The notes beneath the pieces were generated by a model, which worked only from the letters and a program-made list of their open reading frames with translations, searched no databases and was not told the origin of the DNA. Source: Carposina sasakii (Eukaryota; Arthropoda; Insecta; Lepidoptera; Carposinidae). Taken from it: 64,000 nt of DNA. The stretch spans positions 2,908,906-2,972,905 of the forward strand of contig CP053165.1 of NCBI GenBank assembly GCA_014607495.2. Reading direction: 5' to 3'. This document shows, one piece after another, positions 54,833-64,000 of this stretch. A program made the position numbers and the translations under genes. Position 1 is the first letter of the stretch; every line of letters starts with the position of its first letter.

Positions 54833-55296
54833 GTAACAATTTTATCTGTGACTGCGACTTGGCTTGGATGAAAGTATTGCGCAATGAAACCACAAGTGAA
54901 CCTCTTAGGACAGCTTTAGATGACGTGACCTGTATGCTCACACAGAACACCGAAACCACTCCTAGCAATAAGGATGATAAAAATGGAAATTCCTTCGAAA
55001 TAAACAGTGTCAGCGATGCCAACGTATTTCAGCAAGACGAAAACGTTTACGCAAACGGTAATGTTGAAAACAAAGAACCTACAGCACAAAGTGTTACAAG
55101 CCACGAAGTCACACTTGTAGATATACCAGCAGATACGTTACCGTGTCGAAAACAAGCTGTTGAAGAAGATTCTTTAATGCTATTTTCCAAAATAGAAAGT
55201 TATTGGCGACCGAATTCCTGTTACAGAGTGCTATCCAACTTATCTATAACACTGCATCTTGGTATTATAAGTTTTTTGAGTAGTTTACTAGTGTAA
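54833..55296 (+). CDS. Con: Connectin-like LRR protein, last coding exon
   Basis: Encodes the end of codon 352 and residues 353-505, stop TAA at 55294. It starts with the LRR C-cap, NNFICDCDLAWMK with C357 and C359, then C385 and probably C456. A polar, Asn/Asp/Ser/Thr-rich linker (about 388-450) follows, then SKIESYWRPNSC and a hydrophobic C-terminus (ITLHLGIISFLSSLLV) with nothing after it. This is the shape of a GPI-anchor signal, consistent with connectin's known GPI attachment. Splicing to exon 1 restores GGT (Gly) without a frame break. Potential N-glycosylation sites include N368 (NET). Confidence 0.85.
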
Positions 55297-57184
55297 AGCT
55301 TATACGAAAATTATTTGAGAGATTTCTTAATTATGACATGACGAAGGCTATCTTAATGGATCTCCCTTAGGTTACACAAAGAAAGACTGCTTAAGATACT
55401 CTAGTAATTAAATTACTCAAGAATGATTGATGACATTTTTTAAGAAATTAAAATATCACGTTACCATGTCTACAAAAATCTCAGTGCATTTTCTAGTTCA
55501 TAATATTAATTAGGTTAATTACTTAAGCCTGTAAAAATTGCTTTAGATGACTTTGTATGTAAAGTATGATCGTGAAATATGAAGTAATTTGATATTTTTA
55601 TATATATCTCAAAATTGTAGTCTTTTGTTTACCTATCGGTACGTTTTATGAAGATATGTAAATTTAATTACTGCCTACAACTATAGACAGAAATCAAACT
55701 GAAACTTCTAATTTCAAGCCTATATTATAATTTTGATTGTACAGTTTTAGGTCAAAGCTTAACGTTTGCCAAAGAGCAATAGCATTCTAAATTGAATCAC
55801 ATATACAATAACCTAGAGCTCAAACTGGCTTTCAATTTGTGGATATTGGATCGTTGGAAATTGTAGGCTCAATTTGGTGAAAAATATTGAGAAAAAGCAA
55901 ACAAAACTGTTGGAAGTATCGAAGTTAAGCCTCTTCCGAAGCGTACCGGAACAGCGAAGAATGACTTAAACGAGTTCAAAGAGCCAGTAGTCGAAGTAAA
56001 AAAATAAAGTGTATAAATTTTTATTAAAACTTAATGCTTATGTTTTATAAGCTTAAACTTGCGCTGTTCTATGATGTAACAAATGTAGATAATATTAAAA
56101 TGTAAAATTTTATTATGAACCTATCCGAAGTGAATTTTCAGAAATTATGATGCAGCAATTTTTTCTCATTGAATGAATGGAAAATATCCATTAAAATGTA
56201 TCTAATTGGATTTTTCATAAAATTTATTCCGAGATCTTTCAAAAAGGACTTCCAATTACTTGGCAAGACGTTTCAAGCTGAGAAAACGAATTTCAAGAAT
56301 AACTGCAATTGAGCCTTATACCAATTAGGTTAGCAGATATCTTAAAACGGAAAGGAATGCAATGATCTGGGAACTTTTTAAGACTATAATTTAACTGGTG
56401 TATTTAGATAACGGTTTGTGATAAACGGATATTAAATAATAAGTTTGAAGGTCCATATCGAACGTGCTGCTAGCGGAAGCATGGTGACATTCAATTTCAT
56501 ATGAGTATTATGTATTTTATTGTGATGTGAATTTTTTCAACTTTCGTATTGTTTTTCAAATTCAATAATTGCCAGTGATTTGTAATCCTCAATAATTAGC
56601 AGTCATGCATGGGTCTGATAAAATAATTATTGATTAAAATGTTCCCTAGACTTTTAATCATTCGCTCCCATACCTCTCTAGTCTAATCACTAAGAACTAC
56701 CTACCTATATTTGTAGGTAGAAATAGGCAGAATGGTGGGGATATCTTATTATGATTGTATTGAAATTGAGTGTTCATTTTAAAATGTATGGAATATGCTT
56801 CTTTTTAATAAATGTTTTAAAAATGGGGTGGTGCAACCACAATGGGGTTCAACTCTGCTGATACCACAGGACATGGAAACACTAGACAACAGCACAGTAA
56901 AGGAATGCAAATATTTATTTTAGTGGGACGGCTGCTCTTTTTAGACTTAAGTACCTAAATACTTGTATTTAGAAACTAAACTTTAGGTAGAAAAGTGATA
57001 AAGCGTTTTAGGATTAGTAATTTTATATAAATGATTGTAAATTAATTTTTGTAGGAATAAGTTAATTAATAAATTTTGAAAACGGTTGAGATGCTTTTAT
57101 TCCTATCGATTTCATTAAAACACTATGATTTTCTTCATTTAAAACACGAGATGTTTACATTATATTATAATCGACAGGGTTCTT
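55297..57184 (+). other. Likely 3' UTR and downstream DNA of the connectin-like gene
   Basis: No further exon is seen. The first AATAAA after the stop is at 56003-56008 and would give a 3' UTR of about 730 nt. Another AATAAA is near 57069. The rest is AT-rich with nothing recognised. Confidence 0.45.
56003..56008 (+). terminator. Candidate polyadenylation signal AATAAA
   Basis: First canonical AATAAA downstream of the stop codon at 55294-55296. Confidence 0.4.
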
Positions 57185-57475
57185 AGACAATGCCGACTGG
57201 TCTAGTAGGTAGTGACTCTGCCTGCGACGCCATAGGTCCTGGGTTCGGTAGGTGCAAACATATGATCAATATCAATGTTTGTTTCCGAGTCATGGATGTT
57301 TCTATACTTATTTATGTAAATGAAATTGTATTAGGCGTTACAATTCGGAAGTTCAAACATTCACTATGGGTGCGCCCACCATTATTTATGTATTTATATA
57401 CCGTTGCTTAGTACCCACGACACAAGACCTTAGGGATTTTACTGCGGGACTAGGTTAATGTGTTGTGTAGTGTTT
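57185..57475 (+). mobile_element. tRNA-headed SINE-B, plus copy, interrupted by a 63-bp insertion
   Basis: Head ATGCCGACTGGTCTAGTAGG and GGTCCTGGGTTCG (part of the tRNA head is lost after this). Body TTTGTTTCCGAGTCATGGAT, CGTTGCTTAGTACCCACGAC and GGGACTAGGTTAATGTGTTG. The insertion 57319-57381 splits TTATTTATGTA, which is present on both sides. Confidence 0.8.
57319..57381 (-). mobile_element. 63-bp retroelement insertion with 11-bp duplication
   Basis: TTATTTATGTA occurs at 57308-57318 and 57382-57392. The insert matches 251-313 and, read on the minus strand, ends ACAATTTCATT like that copy. It behaves as an extremely 5'-truncated retroposed copy. Confidence 0.8.
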
Positions 57476-57939
57476 GAATATTTATTTATTATTTATTAAT
57501 GTTACAATCATTTGTCACCAATGTTCGTTGTCGCAACGCTGCCACCAATAGCGGTTGGGATTCATCAAAAAGGCCAATGTCAATCTCTATTTGTATGGCC
57601 ACGAGCATTCTCGGCTATAGTTCTTTTGACATTAGAGAGGCCATTTTATCTAGTATACCAGAATATATAACCGCACGCACTGTCAAGTAAATTAGTTCCG
57701 CTTCCATAAGTAGGGAACTATCTGGAACTGATTCCGGAAGTTCAGTAATGATACGGAATTATAATGAAGTTCGGATACGTAATGGGCGACAGCAAAGTTC
57801 TGAACGTGTAATGATAGTGTTAGATTAGAGACTAAAGCTCGTCAGACTCCTGAAGTTTTCCACACGAATAATCATGTATGTTCCTATACATTGTTGCAAC
57901 AATAAGTTGTAGTATGCAATCGGCAAGCATAGCGTTAGA

Positions 57940-58045
57940 CAGAGGGCGGCTGGTAGTGACTGCATGACAAAAACAGGAGATCAGGCCTTGCGGCGTGCTC
58001 TGGGGGAGGCCTACGTCCAGCAGTGGACTGCAATCAGGCTGACAA
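57940..58045 (+). pseudogene. LINE C-terminal coding remnant and tail
   Basis: CGGCTGGTAGTGACTGCATG and GCGTGCTCTGGGGGAGGCCT match the LINE end at 61620-61717, including the upstream coding part, so this is a LINE fragment and not the SINE. The tail CAGGCTGACAAAGACG is diverged. Confidence 0.65.
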
Positions 58046-58264
58046 AGACGAGTATACAGTATGCACTTGTAAGAAAATTAAATCATCGTCGATGTAAACG
58101 AAATGGTATTCTATGTAGAATGTTAACAAAGGTTTAGTTTTAAACTCAGAATATTTCATCTAACTTGCCATCGGAAAATAATGTTTTTTTCCTGTAATAG
58201 AGTCCTTGTGAATTATTATTGTCTGTCTAGTCTCGTGTTAAAACACCTTAGTTACTATGATCAT

Positions 58265-58310
58265 TTGTTTGTGTGTTCTGGCTACCTTAATTCGGGAACA
58301 TAGCCGCGTC
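58265..58310 (+). repeat. Family F end fragment
   Basis: GTTCTGGCTACCTTAATTCG followed by GGAACATAGCCGCG. Confidence 0.45.
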
Positions 58311-58992
58311 TAAGTTATAAAATATGTATGTATATTCCTTAGGGATTGGAGGGGGGGAGCGCCAATAATGGTTTTAGTGGATGGCCGCTATATTCACATA
58401 ATAATATATATTGTCTTAAATGGGCACTCGGAAAACAAGGACAAGTCAAGCAATGTCAATTAATTACCATCTAATAAATTGTATACAACAAAGGACCTAT
58501 TAGCTACTAACTCACGAACTATTGGGAACTATTAGGAACTGATTCACGAGTTCATTAATGATACAGAATTATAATGAACTTTGGCCACCTAAGGGGTACG
58601 AAGTTCGGTACGTGCAACGACAGTTGTCGAAGACACGAGATAGATAAACTTGGACTATTTTTGCAATTAGGATATTTGTATTCATTCACTGTATAGCAAC
58701 TTCGCAGATAGACTTAACTTTGTGAAGAGTAAGTACCCTGTTTTGCTCTTTATGTTACTTTCTTTGGAATGTCTAGTTTTGAGTCACTGAAGTGTCGTAA
58801 GAATTCTGTGGTGTCGTTGAGACACACTACATTTGCCTTAATTAAATCTTTCAGGCGTTTTATCTATTTCCTTGGAAAGCTAGCAAAAAGCTGATCTAAC
58901 ATAACTAGTAAATACCATTATAAATAATTATAATTTACATATTTTGTGGTATGTAATGTTAAGTAAATTACCTACGCATGTCTGTATTTTTG

Positions 58993-59234
58993 GCCGCGTG
59001 GTACCGGCAGAGTAGAATTCGTACCACCACATGTCTGCCCGTGGGTATCGCACGAGGCGATTAAGGGTTTCCGGGAGGTGGGCAGCAGCGCCTCCCGTGT
59101 TGACAACATAGTCCATAATACAAACTGCGGTCACAAACCCGCCTGCCCAGCGTGGTGACTATGGGCAAATACCTCCCATGGCAGTCTTGTGGCCTACGTC
59201 CAGCAGTGGACTGCAATAGGCTGATGATGAGGAT
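58993..59234 (+). mobile_element. LINE-tailed SINE, near-complete copy
   Basis: From GGCCGCGTGGTACCGGCAGA to GCAATAGGCTGATGATGAGG. Compared with the 8443 copy, about 20 bp (the CGTGCCCCGGGGGAG part) are deleted before CCTACGTCCAGCAG. Confidence 0.8.
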
Positions 59235-59849
59235 GTCTGTTTTTATATTGAAAAAATCGATATGTTATTGTGCGACATTGAATAATATAGTAAAGTCGCA
59301 CAGTTATACAGTGAACTATGTATAAGGATTTTTCCCGCAAACCTGAAAACACTCAAGGTCATTTATTGGCAAGTGCGCCAAAAATAATAATAATGTGATA
59401 TGCAGTCGGGTATAATAAAAAAATATATAAAAAATTCTTCAGTAACAATTATGCTATTCTTACACTGTGGTGAAAGATTCACCGTTTTAATAGTACTAAA
59501 TTGCCTGTAATAAACCTAGTCGTGGTTAACTAGTAATTTAGAATTCCAAGTTGAGGTGAGGTATAAACTATAGGTATTGTCTAAAAACTTAGGTCACTTT
59601 ATTTATGATCTATTTGACCGTTTCTGTTGTGGTCACCTGAAGCTGAACCCAGCCCTGTAGTTCAAAGGGCAAGGTTATTGGCCAATGAAACAAGGTCAGT
59701 TATTAAGATAATAGACTTGAAATATATTGGAGTATTATTTAGAAGTGGCATAATACTTACCTAGGTAAAGCTCTAGTTAGTAGCTATAATTTATAATTAA
59801 GAAATGAGCAGATTACTAGAAAGAAAAAAAGTTGGAAAAACCACCTTGG

Positions 59850-59895
59850 TGTGCCCAAATTGCGGAGGCCTTTGCCCAGTTTATGGGACGTAGTA
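59850..59895 (+). repeat. Possible LINE 3'-end fragment
   Basis: GCCCAAATTGCGGAGGCCTT and TGCCCAGTTTATGGGAC resemble the coding end of another LINE type (an AEAFAQ-like peptide). Very short. Confidence 0.3.
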
Positions 59896-61504
59896 GGATA
59901 TTTAAAAAAATCGATTTGTGCTAGAAATTCAAACGTTAGTCTAATAAGTTACCTAAGCAATAAAGTAACATTAAAACAACGCAGTTAGTATTCCAAGTGC
60001 AAAAAATTTGTAAATACAAAAATGAAATTCTGACGTTATTATGTACCTACACCTTGAATTTTCTTCAGGTAATAGGTATTTTTACTGCGAATAAGACGAC
60101 CTGGTATCCCCTACTAATTGCTAGGCATCTGGACTGATTAATACTATATACCTACGTTGATAATATTTAATCACACATTCTTTTACCAACATATTATGTA
60201 TGTTTAAATAACCTTTCAGCTATAATTTTTGCTTACTTTTAATCGTAAAAAGTCCTTAACAGTTAAAGAAAAAATATAAGCTTCAGAAGTTGCTTATTAA
60301 AAAAAATCGACGACGTACGAACCGCTACGGACAAGTCCCCTTAAGTACCTACTTATACTCGTATAGACTGGCTTTTACTGGTAGTATAATAAAGCGGTGC
60401 TATAAAGTACCTACAAATTATCATGTACTTATATTATTTCAAATCAACTATGTAAAAAAATTCTAGGCTTTAAAAATAAAATAATTAGAGCGCCGCAGGA
60501 CCCTTGTTCAAGTACCCTCTAAAAATTATTCGCTCGTACTCTTAACCATAATGACACGGGGTTTATTTCTCAAAATACCTATGGTAGGGGCAAAATCGTT
60601 GTGATTCGTGATTCCCGACTGTTCCCGACTCAACGGATGTTAATGCGTCGCACCCTGATGGCCGCCATTTGCCGTTATTACGTTCCCTTTAGGTAATCTC
60701 TCTATCGCTACAAAAATGACTTTAGGAATAACTTACTTTGTCACCCTGGGGAGATGCGGTTCTTATAAATGGAGATTTTAAAGAAAGTTACTGGCGACTT
60801 TTGCAGGAAATACGTAATAAGGACGTTTCATTAAAAAAAAAATTGGCGAAATTTGCCCAGTTTTCATGTTTTGGCCGAGATTTTGTTGATGTAATTTATA
60901 AATAATGAAAATACTAATGAATATTCAAAATATTACCATATAATTTAAAGGTAGCAACCTACACAACTACATTTCATTAATTAGGTAGCCTATTGAGTTC
61001 CACAGTTGAGCATACCGCCGTTTTCAGGTACCAATACTCAACTTCTAACCATAACAGAATATTAATTGAAATAGCTGAATTAAAATAGTAACGGTTAAGG
61101 TATTTCTGAATGATTACAGTTCGATGCAAATTGCCGTTCTGCCGACAATTATGTGCTGGAGTAGCGGACACTTGGCGGTTAATCTGTGTATGGTACAAGT
61201 GGTAAGAGTGGTAGTACTTGTGGGATTTTTGTTAAGTAGCATATTAATTAATTTTGTTAGTGACGCTGGGAGACTTATTGCTATTTCTTCAACCAAACAT
61301 AGTTCAATAGCTACTTCATATTTTTGTTTTTTATTCATACCTGAATGAGGGATTTTCTGACAACCATTAAAAGTAAAAAAATACTACAAATCGCCTGGAT
61401 AGATGGCGTGAGCTAATCTCCTACCCGAAAATCTATATGGAGAGGTGAATGGGGGGAGATCTAAGGAAGGAGATGTAGGTAATGCCCATAGAAATGTATA
61501 AGAA
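59896..61504. other. Gene-free stretch
   Basis: No gene is recognised. A GC-richer piece at about 60590-60720 is unassigned. The overlapping frames at 61114-61348 are AT-rich with no motif. Confidence 0.35.
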
Positions 61505-61717
61505 CACATCTGTCGTAGAATCGATGGACGGTGGAGTAAACGGGTTCTCGAATGGAGACCGCGCCTCGGCAAGCGTAGCGTGAGACGCCCTCCGGCCAGA
61601 TGGACCGATGACTTAAAGGGGACGGCTGGTAGTGACTGGATGGCAAAAACGGGAGATCGAGCTATGTGGCGTACACTGGGGGAGGCCTACGTCCAGCAGT
61701 GGACTGCAATAGGCTGA
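61502..61717 (+). pseudogene. LINE ORF C-terminus with the 3' tail shared by the SINE
   Basis: From 61502 the frame runs HICRRIDGRWSKRVLEWRPR, then RRPPARWTDDL, GSDWMAKTGDRAMWRTL and GEAYVQQWTAIG, ending TGA at 61715. This is the usual carboxy end of a non-LTR retrotransposon polyprotein (basic RPP-RW-DDL segment, then W..LGEAYVQQW). A TAA at 61499 and the absence of RT upstream show a truncated, broken copy. Its last 60-80 bp equal the 3' part of the SINE at 8443-8707, making this LINE type the likely driver of that SINE. Confidence 0.75.
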
Positions 61718-62329
61718 CGACAACGGCGATTACGACCACGGATAGACGAGGTTGACTTTGGGTTCTAAGCAGGTATTAGTCGAACCCACTTACAACCCTC
61801 TAGTTACAGGCAATTTTAATGCGCTATTAGGTACCGTGTAAGTTATTGTGGTATGTAGGTATTTTAGTCTATTAGGATACGAGTATAAAGCTGTTCAATG
61901 TGGTAGTATTATAGTTTGTATACTATCGTGATATGCCAGGCTAAACGATCATGAAACTCTAGTTCGTAGGCTATCGTGATTCACTAGGCTAGTCGATCGT
62001 TGTCGTGCGCTAGGCTAGGCGAACGGTGATGTTCTAGGCAAGGCATCGAGAGGCGGTACAGCTATCTTCGAAGGAAAGAATAAATGAAAAAAGATTATTA
62101 ATTTGCTCACAATATGGTACTATAAAGTTATTATTAATTATTAGATCTCAGTGATATGGTACACCAAAAATGTGGCATGCAGATATCGACCGCAGCTATG
62201 GTCTATAATATCAATAACTATGAGCTCCCGAAGCTTCAACACTCATAAGGGGCTTTTTCTCATGTTTTCAGTGTACAAAAAGTCGTTTGTTATCATAACG
62301 CTCAGTGAACAAACATTACATACATTGGC

Positions 62330-62425
62330 TGTGTTGCCAAAAATAAAGTATCCAATACTACAGGATCGTGAAGGAGATCCTGCAGCCACACTTAGCACAA
62401 CGGGGTCAGGTTTATAAAAGATCAG
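62330..62425 (-). repeat. Family F fragment, minus copy
   Basis: GGCTGTGTTGCCAAAAATAA, AGATCCTGCAGCCACACTTA and GCACAACGGGGTCAGG. Confidence 0.55.
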
Positions 62426-62507
62426 AGAACACCCTATTTCCGCCTTACATTACTTGTCGGCATATTCCATACCACGGTACATTCAAAAAACATAATGGAC
62501 AGATAAA

Positions 62508-62812
62508 TACAGGATGTATTTAGTCGTCAACGTTTCCGAAAACTACGGAATATCCTCATCATCACGATCATTTTTTTCCATGGAAGCATATCTGGGAAGT
62601 GTCTGGTTCCCAAGATATTAGGGTCCAAAGTTGAGTAAATAGACGAGAAATAATTAATATCTGTCTATGAAAAAACTAGAATAAACACTGGACTCTATAA
62701 ATTTCGTCCGATTAAGTAATGATTCCCAGCATTTTTTTGGCATAAACTTACTTTATTTCATGTATAGAGTACGTACCCTTCGTTAAGTGTGGCAACGAAA
62801 AAACATCCTGTA
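62508..62812 (-). mobile_element. TACAGG-ended MITE, copy 4 (inverted)
   Basis: TACAGGATGTATTTAGTCG to AAAAACATCCTGTA. Contains GGAATATCCTCATCATCACG and GGTCCAAAGTTGAGTAAATA. At 305 bp it lacks about 60 bp found in the other copies. Confidence 0.8.
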
Positions 62813-63214
62813 TAGTAGTATGTAACAGATCCCACAGTGTTTATTCACGTTTGAAACTTTAAACGACCATATTGTGAAATGAATTTTCTTTACTTGATGC
62901 ATAAATAGATACATAAATAGTCACGTCCATTATCTCCAAGAGGTTGAACAGAGGTGTGCAAATTACATACCAAGTTTTTACCAGTTTACTTATCAATTCC
63001 GTGGTCAGGTGTGAGCCTACCGCCGCTTTTCGGGCACAAATACAACAATCTAGCGAACCCCATATTTTTATTTTATTTAGCGTCATAGCCTCGTCCGTTA
63101 AATAGCAGGGTTCACCACAGGCAGGTGAGATTGACTTTGGTTCCTAAGGTTGTTTATTATTAGTTGAACACACTTACACCCTTGACGCGATATTGTTAAT
63201 AGCTGCAGTCGATA

Positions 63215-63600
63215 TACAGGGTGGCCCAGACCAGATGGATATAAATGTTATTTTTAGATAGGTGACTTGGGGACCTTCCAGGACCCGTCAGGAAAAAAAT
63301 CGATTCCCACGCGATTACAAGAAATAATTTTTTTATTGATATTTTGGAAAATCGTTACTTGTAATTTTTGTTTAATTTTTTAATATTTTTTTCAATGACA
63401 ATTTCTGGATTTTTTTTGGCAGGTGTTTACTTGTAAACTTAATTCTCTTAAAAAAAAACACCAGTCCGATTGGCTGATCTTAAGTGAATGAAATTTAAAA
63501 TTTATTTTAAAAAAAGTGTGTGGTCCAAATTCCGTGATATCATTTAAACTTCAATTCAAAATTCAAAAAGCGGTTGACAGTAATTGTAATTTTTTTAAAA
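63215..63600 (+). mobile_element. Possible start of another TACAGGGTG-type element
   Basis: TACAGGGTGGCCCAGACCAG at 63215 follows the common MITE end. No matching inverted end was found downstream, so the extent is a guess. Confidence 0.25.
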
Positions 63601-63884
63601 ACTGTAGCAACTCGTGCTCTTTCGATTGCTATAAAAAAATCTGACTGTCAACATGCTGGAAAAAAGCACACATTTAAAATTAAATATTAATAGTGCATAA
63701 ATTAGTACAAATAATGTCGATTTGCTCGTAATATTGATTGTTGCGTAAAATTGATTAAGCCATGAAATATTACGATAGTCTTGTAACAAAAATAAATAGT
63801 TAGGTAATGTATATTAGGGTATATTTGGGTTTCTTACATACATGATACATAGTATGTACCTATCATATATACATTACGTTAGGG

Positions 63885-64000
63885 TTGCCAACCGTCCTGT
63901 TTTTCCAGGACATGTCCTGCTTTTTGGGGTGTCCTGGGCTGTCCTGTATAGTTTTCAAGCATCGTCTTGAGTTTTAGAGTCCTGACACATTCGCTATCGG
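63885..64000. repeat. GTCCTG-rich segment at the window edge
   Basis: GGGTTGCCAACCGTCCTG followed by five GTCCTG motifs in about 60 bp. GGGTTGCCAAC is a motif I associate with hAT-type transposon ends, so this may be the first part of such an element cut by the window. Confidence 0.3.

Overview
The window is AT-rich animal DNA that looks lepidopteran (moth or butterfly). The evidence is one intron-split gene of an insect adhesion-protein type, no bacterial gene organisation, and a very dense load of short dispersed repeats of lepidopteran style: tRNA-headed SINEs, LINE 3' ends followed by GAT repeats, fold-back MITEs with ends like TACAGGGTG, and a short TTAGG-type telomeric run.

One host protein gene is clearly present. 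It is a leucine-rich-repeat cell-surface protein resembling connectin, on the + strand, with coding exons 51652-52705 and 54833-55296 joined in phase 1 (505 residues). A 3' splice site lies just before its first coding exon, so at least one upstream 5' exon must exist. A GC-richer stretch at about 35.8-36.0 kb, with an initiator-like TCAGT and a GTGAGT donor, is a candidate. If that is right, the gene covers about 20 kb and its first intron hosts the retrotransposon described next.

The largest mobile element is a 5.05-kb Ty3/gypsy-type LTR retrotransposon at 39482-44534. It has two 457-bp LTRs that look identical by eye and a TATA target duplication. Its interior is a mosaic: intact gag with two zinc knuckles; protease and half of RT closed by a stop codon; the rest of RT joined to a second protease and then to an integrase tail; two tandem-repeat blocks; and a third RT fragment joined to a third integrase tail. 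RNase H and the integrase catalytic core are missing. Young LTRs around a defective interior suggest it was mobilised in trans.

The rest is a palimpsest of smaller repeats. Families with several copies here are: SINE-A (7.7, 39.2 kb); SINE-B (12.0, 17.9, 22.8, 34.1, 57.2 kb); a LINE-tailed SINE (3.5, 8.4, 18.8, 29.2/30.1, 35.1, 58.0, 59.0 kb) with a LINE of matching 3' end at 61.5 kb; a 311-bp unit carrying a tRNA-like gene (2.0, 50.8 kb); a TACAGG-ended MITE of 305-384 bp (18.0, 33.4, 45.8, 62.5 kb); a fold-back MITE (11.4, 46.4 kb, fragment 19.0 kb); a CGCGACTTCGTCC-headed repeat (about ten copies); and others. Two larger single-copy elements with inverted ends and reiterated palindromic motifs (14.9-15.7 and 16.3-17.3 kb) match no family I recognise. 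Nested insertions allow some relative dating. Most other open frames are chance or repeat-derived. No rRNA, CRISPR, or convincing functional tRNA gene was seen.
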